Source: Hypholoma sublateritium FD-334 SS-4 | Taxonomy: Eukaryota; Basidiomycota; Agaricomycetes; Agaricales; Strophariaceae | Reading direction: 5' to 3' | Assembly: GCA_000827495.1 (NCBI GenBank) | Contig: KN817751.1 | Span: forward strand, 1-25,892 | Length of the DNA stretch: 25,892 nt | Part shown: one piece after another, positions 18,799 to 25,892 of the stretch | How the letters are laid out: each line of letters begins with the position of its first letter | How positions within the stretch are numbered: the stretch's first letter is position 1 | Notes under the pieces: generated by a model | What the model was told of the DNA's origin: nothing | Databases searched by the model: none | Seen by the model: the letters and a program-made list of their open reading frames with translations, nothing else | Made by a program: the position numbers and the translations under genes

Positions 18799-19930
18799 CC
18801 CGCCCCCGCTGTCTGCAGGCACCAGCGCCATCCCCGACATGCATCGCGCCTCCGTTTCCAACGACCGCCCGCCGTCGGTACAGCGCCGCAGAGCCTGTAG
18901 CCAATCGACGCTGTCTCCGACTCTCCGCCGTGCACTACTACTGCACAGCGAAGAATCACGCCGTGTCGATGCGCATCGCAGAGGGGCAGGCTCTGCAATC
19001 GAGGCCGCGGTGTCTCCCTTCGACGCGCGACGCCTACACTCTAAGACGGACATAAAAGGCTATCGATCTGGGCCCGCTCGAGGCGGCGCCAACTCTTGCC
19101 CCCGAGTTCCAGGTTGTAGTGAGTCTATCTAATATATGTTCGTGCGTGCGCTCACATGCCTCCGGGCACGCATCAACCGCACGACTGCACAGCGGGGCGT
19201 CAACGCTGTGCTGCGCCGCGTCGACGCGCATCACACAGAGGGACGTGCTGAACGACGAAGGCTACGCCCGTCGGTAGGCCCATGATCGGCAGCGGTGTAA
19301 GTCTGCTCAAGCCTCAGCCTCAATGGTTGCGTTATGCTCAGCGGCAAAGGCGAAGTCCGGCTGGACGAGGATGGCGGCGCACGGAATGGGTGCCATACTT
19401 GAATATCGCGGTTAGCATACATCGAAGGATGTGGAAAAACGGCGGTCCTCCCCGCCGCCGCCAACGCTAAGTTCAATATCTCCTCTGACGTGAATATCAA
19501 GACTAAGCCACCTGCTTTGGATGGGGAGGAGACACGAGAGGGATATTCGAACTCTGAATCTCACCGAGACGGCGCTACGGGAAGTTCAGTGCTGAAATGT
19601 ACAACTGGGAAAAACATGTTTAGGACGAGCGACGGTGACCAGTAGATGATCAATTGCAATTGGTTGGGTACTTGAAGGTAAGTAGCATATTCCTCTTCAG
19701 AGCTACGAAATCTTAGGGTAACAGTACTGAATGAGCTCAATGATGATCATATACCCCATACGGTAGCCGGACATCGCGGGGAAGCCCGGCCTAGATATCC
19801 GACTAGAAGCGCCAAGGCCGTTAACCAAAGGATGACTGCAAAATACTGAAGCTTTCGGCAGAGGTCCGCATAATGCGCATCGACATTTTGGTTGATCTAA
19901 GATCAGCACTATTAAGCTGTTGCTTATGGC
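18799..19930. other. GC-rich region with scattered coding-like fragments
   Basis: No assembled gene. On the plus strand, fragments with coding character are AIDLGPLEAAPTLAPEFQ near 19058-19114 (followed by a GT donor-like site), a frame with VALCSAAKAKSGWTRMAAHG near 19325-19385, and an open frame 19472-19645 after an AG acceptor (FNISSDVNIKTKPPALDGEE, ending in TAG). They could be exons of one degraded or undetected gene. From about 19660 to 19930 there is only the 3' flank of the minus-strand gene ending at 19931. Confidence 0.35.
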
Positions 19931-20279
19931 TCATTGTTCTAATGATGAACTCACTGCTTGGATAGCTTCGAGGATGCTCAAGCGATTTGCACGTTCTAGA
20001 TCTTGGCGAAGCCGCGCCTTCTCAGTGGCGGAATCTCCGAGCTGGTTGAGGAGTTTAGTGACAAGCTTATAAGTAATCGTATCTTTGTTAGGCGATCAAG
20101 TATATGCGAGAACATCGAAGCACACACTGCGAGAGATTTTTGTAGAGCTATCTGAGCTTGCGACTCGTCCGAGGAACCAATTTCTTTGAGCTGAACACAT
20201 AACGTCAATCATGCGGTCATCAGCATCAAATCCAAATCAAATCAGTGTACTTAGTCACCTGCAAGTCAGAATCGGACAT
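19931..20279 (-). CDS. Three-exon gene for a 72-residue helical protein; phase-0 introns
   Basis: Predicted minus-strand exons are 20279-20259, 20190-20128 and 20065-19931 (TGA). The introns 20258-20191 and 20127-20066 both lie between codons. The second has a CTAAC branch point about 20 bp before its acceptor and, when removed, turns an apparent frameshift into one open frame. The product starts MSDSDLQ. It continues KEIGSSDESQAQIALQKSL and ends EKARLRQDLERANRLSILEA plus IQAVSSSLEQ. It is short, charged and predicted helical, with no targeting or membrane signal. Family unknown. The seven-codon first exon and all-phase-0 layout resemble the gene at 7746, but I see no clear sequence similarity between the two. 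A TATA box about 90 bp upstream supports the start. Confidence 0.65.
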
Positions 20280-20669
20280 GGTGAACTTTTGGCAGTGTCG
20301 AAGTCTTTGATGTGGGTATGTGGGGATAATTGGAAAGAGGAGCGAGTATCGTTTGGGCATTTCTGTTTTATACGCCACCGTTTGACCACTGACCCTGGGT
20401 GACCACTGGCAACGGCGGTTGACCATGAGCGGTTGCGTGGCATATCTCTCCTCGTAACGTACAACTTGAAAGACGATTGGACAAAGGCTACTACGGACGA
20501 AAATCTCACGAAGACAAAAGTTCAAATAAAGTTTGAAGAATGGGCCTTGTACGATGCTTTCAAGGTGTTCGTTCTACTCTGTACTATTTGCAGGGAGCGC
20601 GCAGCGCTCCAGGGATACTAGACTTAACCTGTACATACGGTAGAGCTTTATTATAAGTAATAGGGGGAT
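20280..20669. other. Promoter region and spacer between two minus-strand genes
   Basis: Contains the TATA box noted above and the 3' flank of the gene ending at 20670. A plus-strand open frame (20433-20621) lies here but has no supporting signals. Confidence 0.5.
20366..20372 (-). promoter_or_regulatory. TATA box upstream of the 72-residue protein gene
   Basis: On the minus strand this reads TATAAAA, about 90 bp before the ATG at 20279. Confidence 0.5.
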
Positions 20670-21577
20670 CTACTTTTTCCGCTTCCCGTTCGACTTCCTC
20701 ATTGCCTTTCCAATGGCCGCGTCTTTATTCCGCTTGTCAGTACGCGCTCGGCTGCAGGTGTAGTGGAGCTCTGCACGTATAAAATCTGTGGCCGGCCAGC
20801 AAGCAGAATATTGCGATAGAACAGAGAATTTGTTCGCCGCCTAGTGAATTTCAGGTCAGGCAAGACATTCATTCTGAATAGATGTACATTACCAATGTTT
20901 GAACAACTTTTATGGACTCCTCTGGTTGGGCAGAAAATTTGATCGACGGATCAAGATGGTCGCGCACAGCCTGCTTGATGAATCTCTACAAGCAAATGAA
21001 AAAATGAGTATATGACAATCATGAGCAGCGGGATCCATACCTTGATGCGGAGATAATCTTTATTTGGCCAGCCAAGCACTGTCTTCAGGGTATACCCTCC
21101 CCGAGATGGGCGACCCACCTCTCCAGGAGGCTTAGGGATGAGACCATCGTCTTCGGAATCTGTGTCGAAGTTCCAGTCGGGCGGTAGGGAGCTAGATCTG
21201 CTGGAAAGAGGTCCTTGTTCCTCTTCGTCCTGTTCCTCTCCAGCCTGTTCCTCTCCGTCCTGTTCCTCTCCATGGTCACTTTCGGCCGAATATACGGGCT
21301 CATCACTGCCCCCACGGCCGGGTTTACGTGGTTCGATCCTGGAGACCGATGAGGGCCCATGGAAGCGGATGCGAGTGCGTTGATGACGGTCCGGCCCCGG
21401 GATCGATTTCAGTCCAATTTCTTGGCGTGCGAGAAGCTTGCTCGGCTGGTGAAGAGTAATTTCGTTCTGGAACAGGGGGGCGGGTTGGGCGTGATGTGAA
21501 GAGGCGCCGGCATAGTTATAGAATGGGGGAATTTCCCTGCTGAAAGACGAGTCCGCGACAGGCTTAGTAGGACGCAT
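20670..21577 (-). CDS. 266-residue basidiomycete protein with acidic tract and conserved C-terminal domain of unknown function
   Basis: Minus-strand exons are 21577-21041, 20985-20893 and 20840-20670 (TAG). Both introns (55 and 52 bp) are in phase 0 with GT..AG ends. Residues 1-100 are low complexity. Residues 103-121 are an acidic Glu/Gln tract (GEEQ repeats). Residues 152-240 form the conserved-looking part: GEVGRPSRGGYTLKTVLGW, RFIKQAVRDHLDPSIKFSAQ, then ANKFSVLSQYSACWPATDFI. The C-terminus is basic (KSNGKRKK), possibly a nuclear signal. The pattern RGGY-L--VLGW, a helix with HLD and a Q, then F-VL--Y---WP--D, is one I recall in multicopy hypothetical proteins of mushroom genomes. No function is known to me. 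Divergent from the WD40 gene with a 310-bp shared upstream region. Intact. Confidence 0.8.
21218..21271. repeat. 15-bp tandem repeat encoding the acidic GEEQ tract
   Basis: Units of the type ttcctctccgtcctg occur at 21218-21232, 21233-21247 and 21248-21262, with a partial fourth unit. They keep the frame of the minus-strand gene and encode repeated EEQ(D/A)G blocks. Copy number is likely to vary between strains. Confidence 0.85.
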
Positions 21578-21887
21578 TGGAGTTGAAAAATGTGATGCCA
21601 GCTATCCGACCCCACTGGTTAAATGCTGCAGCGTAATGAGTGGTAAGTGGTTCAACACAAGGTCAATGCTCAACCTCTGGCAAACAAATAACAATGGCAA
21701 AGAATACGAACAAAGGGGAGCAAATGGAGAATATAGACCAGCCAATACACCTTCAAGTTGAAAGGAACGATCGGACAAAGGCGCTATTGCTGAAAATAGA
21801 TCAGGGAAATCTCTCCTGTGACCACTGAAATAAAACCATTCGAAAGCCTACTTGGTAGCTTCCACCATAATCACAGTCGCTTCCCAT
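21578..21887. promoter_or_regulatory. Shared divergent promoter region
   Basis: The 310 bp separate the minus-strand start at 21577 from the plus-strand start at 21888, so both promoters must lie here. No clear TATA box is evident; an aataaaacc stretch near 21829 is the nearest A/T-rich element to the WD40 start. Confidence 0.45.
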
Positions 21888-23663
21888 ATGCCATTCTACT
21901 TCTCAAACATCATCAACTTCATATTCAGGCGTCCTCGTTTGATTGGGAAATTCACAGGACATTCAGAGTCTGTGATTACCCTTGCCTTTTCTCGCACAGG
22001 GCAACTTCTGGCAAGTGGAGGTACGTCCTCAAGCCTCGGAAGCACTCAATTACGCTATTTTGATTCCACGTACACAGGAATCGATGGGGTGAAGGTGTGG
22101 GATTTGCCAGCGAAGAGGCAGATAGACATTCCCCAACAACCCCCACATGAACGCGGACAAGTTTCATGTATATGCTGGGTAACTCGCCCAAACGATGCAT
22201 TTGAAACGCTATGCTACGGAAACGCGCTTGGATTTTTCATATTTCTTCAGCACTCTCCGACAGAGGTCAGTGGCACAATAATTGCAATGCAAAACACTGA
22301 TAGATACGGGGTGCAGGATTGCTTCAAGGTCATATTTTCGGGTCGCTTGGCTTTGGGCAGCAAAATCCTATCGATGGCTGCTGACATCTCTTCTACATCC
22401 GTCCGCGTGGTGACAGGTAGTCGTGACAAATGCATACAAGTCTGGGAGTTCAACTCCACCACCCATAAGCTCGCGGTGCTCTTTTCCCGGGTACATGGAG
22501 TTGAAAGGGACATTGTCCCAAAAGCGTTGGCGTTTGATAAAGGCCCGCAGAAAGACGTCCTGGTCTTCGGCTTATACGATGGCGGCCTGTAAGTCTAAAG
22601 CTGAATATTATGCTGAAGTTATCTGACATTATACGTTACTTACCTCAGGTATAAGTGCAGCGGGAGCGATGGGAAAATCATTTCCAGACGACAACTCGGC
22701 GCTCAAATGTGAGTGTATCTACCACTCTGTCAACCTGTTCGCATAGATCTCATCGAGGAACAGCGGGAATGCCGCAGTAGACATTGGGCGTAACATCTGC
22801 GTCATCGATAATGTTGCCAATGGGTTCGATATACACAGGCTTGACCGTGATGCCGGTACTTTTGTCAGAACTCTGGAAGTAGGGAAGCCGACGAAGACAT
22901 ACGCTAAGGGTGTGGTCTTTGCAAATGAATCGCATGCCGTTATCGCGGGGAGTGACCACGGCCGGGTGTACATCTTTGACCGTAAATCTGGCCTCATTCT
23001 GGCAAAGATCAAACATTCGAAGATGGGAGGAGTGGAAACTATTTCAGTATGTACTTTTCTGAAAAGGTGTTTACAAACTTACAGTGTTTGTAGGCGCACG
23101 ACAATCCCGACGGATCTGTTTTAATAGCCTCTGCCTCGATACAAGACCCCTCCGGAGTGTGTCCAATACGGCTGTGGACATGGACGCCATCGAAGAAGCG
23201 GCAAAGCGCTGGAAGTCTAATATGGTCAATATGGGCGACGATAGAATGGGTGATACGGATTCTTACGGTATGCGCAGCCATTGCGTGCGCGTACGACGTG
23301 GCTGGGAAGGTCCGTTGAGAATGTGCACTAGCCATCATTTGTCGACTGACCAGTGTCATTCCCTAGTGGGCCAGTGATGTTGATGATGCGGCGGCCGTGA
23401 AGTCTAGTATGAGCGAGCAAGAATTGCGAGAGTATATCAAGGAAGTAATCACCAAGGAGTCTGCGGGATGGTACCCAGGGCCAATTACCGATCGAGAGGG
23501 ACTAATCGCGAACCAAGGGGCGGTGAGAGCCACAGGTGGCGATATCTTGCAGGAGGCCACAGGGGGGGATGTATTCAACGGTTTCGAGGGGGGAAAGAAG
23601 GTCATGACAAGGCAGTCGAGCGCAGAGAGGGAGGACAGAGTCAGGATTGTTTTGAAGATGTAG
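21888..23663 (+). CDS. WD40-repeat protein with hydrophobic C-terminal segment, seven exons, 482 residues
   Basis: Exons are 21888-22020, 22078-22265, 22317-22588, 22649-22708, 22764-23046, 23094-23309 and 23367-23663 (TAG). The introns are 47-60 bp, GT..AG, with frame kept throughout. Beta-propeller features: GHSESVITLAFSRTGQLLAS with IDGVKVWDL (residues about 24-52), VVTGSRDKCIQVWEF, DVLVFGLYDGGL and HAVIAGSDHGRVYIFDRKSG. Most blades are irregular, as in fungal orphan WD40 proteins. After a block ending IRLWTWTPSKKR comes a hydrophobic stretch at about 353-381 (SLIWSIWATIEWVIRILTVC plus AAIACAYDVA), a probable single membrane span. About 100 charged and Gly-rich residues follow (SEQELREYIKEVITKES, ATGGDILQEATGGDVF). 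So it is probably a membrane-anchored propeller whose partner is unknown. Start: the first ATG in frame after the divergent promoter. Intact. Confidence 0.85.
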
Positions 23664-23796
23664 AGATCGTCACGAAGCGTCACGTGCTGTGAAACCGTTA
23701 AACGCAAGTTAAACGTTAAATTTCCGAGTCAGCCGTCCCAAACACATCCAGATCCCAGTGCATTTGATTATGATATTGTAGAATTGTGCATGCGAA
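23664..23796. other. Convergent spacer between WD40 and MYND genes
   Basis: 133 bp between two stop codons on opposite strands, A/T-rich, with a near-repeat of gttaaacg (23697 and 23709). Probably holds both 3' ends. Confidence 0.5.
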
Positions 23797-25492
23797 TCAA
23801 TCTAACTCGTCTAACTTAAAATTAGTATTACAGAGAGCCTGTACAATTTCTTGAGCTTCCCCACCCGGGCCGACCTCAGGCTGTCCATGAATCCCATCTT
23901 CGATATATTTGGCTTTCTTGTAAACTACCAATGTAAACCCATTCACAACATTGGGAACCTTATACATTGGTATCTGTCTTTGGCCAGGACGCTGAAATGG
24001 ATTTAGCTGAACCTTGTTTTCCTCCGGATGTTGAGGCGATGCATGACTTGTTCCGAAAATCATTATGGGGATCATACTCCTTTGGAGCTCGGCCGATTGT
24101 TCTGCATACGCTGTGGTAGCGAAAGGTATATGATGCAAATGAGCCGCCTGGACGATAGGTAGCCATTCGCTGGACGATCCCAGACCGGCATTGCATGCAA
24201 GAAGAGCGTCGGGGAAGTCGTTGTCTCTTGCTGGCCAGTTTTCAGTGTCGGAATTGAGGTAAATGGTCACAGTTCCAGAGCCGCATTCGGGGGGGGATGT
24301 GTAAACAAACACGGGAGATCTATTTGCAAGACATCCAGGAAGTTCCTTGGCTTCTTTCACCAGCCTGGCCACTGCCGTTCCAAATAATACCAGTTTGATG
24401 TTGTGGTAGGGCAAAAGAAGGGCCAGTTCGGAGAGCCTGCGGAAATTGATGAATATCAGATAAATATTTAGTTTGGATATAGAATTATATCATACGTACA
24501 GAGGCAAGCAGTTAAGTTGGACGTCGGTACCAAGGAGGTGAAGGGTTAAGTTTACACGCTGGTTTGGCTGACCAATGTTCGGGGAAGTAAGCTCCAGGCA
24601 GTTCACAACCATCTGATAAACGCTCATTGGAAAATTCATAAGCAAAGCGGCAGGAGATTCCTTTGTGAGCTTCCTCCAGCGATACCAGGATTCCCAATCA
24701 ACGACGCCTTGCTCGAATTTGGTGACTAATGTCGGTCGAGCTACGGGCGACGGGAAATTCAGATATGGGATCAAATTGGAAGGGAGTTTCCACCCCTCTT
24801 CGTCCGAGAGGTGATTCTTTCCAAGGAGATCCTTTCCGTCCAGATGTTGGAAGCTATTGGCAAGTTTGCTTGAGCCAGAAACGTATTGTGAGCCTCCACG
24901 GACCGAATCGCCCATCGACTGGTGGCCCGGGACAGGGCCGCCTTGATGGCTCCAGTAGCCATAACCTGAGCCGCCCAACACCCCAAAACGTCCGCGAGCG
25001 ATATCAAAACTGAAAGACCCATCGGATTCGAGACGGCCCCACGGAAATGCCTTGATGATTGCCTGCGTTCGAGGTAGAGTTTCCATGTGTCTCTGTCACC
25101 GAAATATATGATTAATTGCCTATTAGAAACGACGAAATCATAATTTCTCTACCTTGTTATCACCACAAAGCATTTTATGCGTGGGCTGATTACGCGAGGC
25201 TGGTTTGATCCAGGCTCTTTTCGCGCACTGAAGGGACGATATTAAATGTTGATAATTGTTTGCGGGAAAAATAGAACTTCGTACATACTTCAGAGCTGCA
25301 ATAAATGACGGCTTTGCACGCTGAGCAGCGGAGTAATTTCTTCGGAGGTCTGATATTTCTCATGCATGAAGCACAGACTTCTTGAACTGAGAAGTCGAAT
25401 TTGGCAGGGATTGGCCCACCGCGCTTTTCAGCAGCGGTGAGCTCCTTAGCAGCTTTAGTGAGCGATCCAAAGTAAATTTCGCTGGTGATCAT
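23797..25492 (-). CDS. MYND zinc-finger protein with MSS51-like C-terminal domain, 503 residues, four exons
   Basis: Minus-strand exons are 25492-25289, 25227-25153, 25092-24500 and 24436-23797. The introns are 60-63 bp, GT..AG, frame kept. An N-terminal MYND finger is complete: Cys40, Cys43, Cys56, Cys59, Cys65, Cys69, His85 and Cys89 fit CX2C..CX2C..CX5CX3C..HX3C, across the first intron. MYND fingers bind two zinc ions and mediate protein contacts. The C-terminal half matches the MSS51-like domain common in mushroom genomes. It contains LSELALLLPYHNIKLVLFG, PDALLACNAGLGSSSEWLPI, IPFATTAYAEQSAE and KVPNVVNGFTLVVY, and ends near LDELD. Yeast Mss51 is a COX1 translational activator. Expanded mushroom paralogues are not shown to share that role, and no mitochondrial targeting sequence is obvious here. 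Start: ATG 25492, preceded by a TATA-like TTATAATT about 40 bp upstream. Intact. Confidence 0.9.
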
Positions 25493-25529
25493 GATGGCAG
25501 GGTTATCAAGATTATCATATTGTAGAGCT

Positions 25530-25540
25530 AATTATAAGGA
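25530..25540 (-). promoter_or_regulatory. TATA-like element of the MYND gene
   Basis: On the minus strand CCTTATAATTA lies about 40 bp before ATG 25492. Confidence 0.35.
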
Positions 25541-25892
25541 ACGCAATGCAGGTCAGCACAATGACGATGCTTATTAGTATACATAAGCTTCTTTATGTAA
25601 GTCACTCGCTGAGAGGCTGACTGTGGGTCTAGACTCGAATCTCTCAAAACAAAACAAAACCCCAGCGGAGAGAGATCTTTACTAGGATCGAGCGACGCTC
25701 TACAACCAGTATAAGAAATCTAAAGTGTGCGGTACTCCCTGGTATGAGTCTGTTTTGTCTGAGAATCTGTCTCGATTCACAAATCTTTGCCCCAAGTTCG
25801 ATTTGATAGGGAATTATTCAAATCTCAAATGGTTCTCGGATCGATTTTACACAACGAGCTCGCTATCACTGGGTGATCACGGAACGTGTATG
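25541..25892. other. Upstream region to the right edge
   Basis: No gene supported. Contains a short aaaac repeat (caaaacaaaaccc near 25647) and otherwise unremarkable intergenic sequence running off the window. Confidence 0.45.

Noticed and set aside
18484..19055. Several overlapping Pro- or Gly-rich open frames through the poly-C tract
   Set aside because: They exist only because poly-C/poly-G contains no stop codons; no splice or start support.
20066..20127. Frameshift in the 72-residue protein gene
   Set aside because: A 62-bp GT..AG intron with a CTAAC branch point explains the frame change without damage.
20433..20621. Plus-strand 62-codon open frame
   Set aside because: It sits in the spacer between two minus-strand genes, with no promoter or splice context or recognisable similarity.
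1..25892. CRISPR arrays, tRNA or rRNA genes, or bacterial-type phage, toxin or defence systems
   Set aside because: No regularly spaced repeats, no cloverleaf or B-box pattern and no prokaryotic gene organisation; intron structure throughout indicates a fungal nuclear genome.

Overview
The window looks like nuclear DNA of a mushroom-forming basidiomycete (Agaricomycetes). Genes are split by many 35-75 bp GT..AG introns, often with CTAAC- or CTGAC-like branch points. The window also carries a Plavaka/Tnp2-type (CACTA superfamily) transposase and a MYND finger protein with an MSS51-like C-terminal domain; both are common in that group. Scattered single N bases and a poly-C tract ending in NN indicate a draft shotgun assembly. 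I see no CRISPR array, bacterial operon, tRNA or rRNA.

Layout. (1) 1-3415: a Plavaka/Tnp2 transposase on the + strand, open through five exons. (2) 3726-4508: a small finger-like + strand gene with one in-frame stop. (3) About 4985-7110: two diverged copies of a segment, the second leading into a decayed minus-strand gene. (4) 7746-8390: a six-exon gene for a 130-residue helical protein, with every intron in phase 0. (5) 8658-10943: minus-strand coding relics with a 93-bp tandem duplication. (6) 10984-13914: remnants of two housekeeping genes side by side, a Nup84/Nup107 nucleoporin and a DPB4/POLE3-like histone-fold subunit. The nucleoporin relic is split by an 892-bp hAT-like non-autonomous element with an 8-bp target duplication. 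(7) 14346-14870: an internally deleted alpha/beta-hydrolase. (8) 15154-16879: minus-strand genes of unknown function, partly broken. (9) 17303-18220: a four-exon gene for a 247-residue, largely disordered protein. (10) 18733-18798: the poly-C tract. (11) 19931-25492: four tidy spliced genes: a 72-residue helical protein, a 266-residue basidiomycete protein with an acidic tract, a 482-residue WD40 protein with a hydrophobic C-terminal segment, and a 503-residue MYND/MSS51-C protein.

The left and centre resemble a repeat-rich, decaying compartment. Remnants keep their introns, so they arose by DNA duplication and not by retrocopying. Several are stopped by codons one C-to-T change away from a sense codon. 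The right end is ordinary gene-dense sequence. The genes do not form an obvious pathway. The most interesting items are the decayed nucleoporin/DPB4 block with its MITE, the phase-0 micro-exon gene, and several intact genes with no recognised family. Exon structures were worked out by hand from splice consensus and reading-frame continuity and are predictions.
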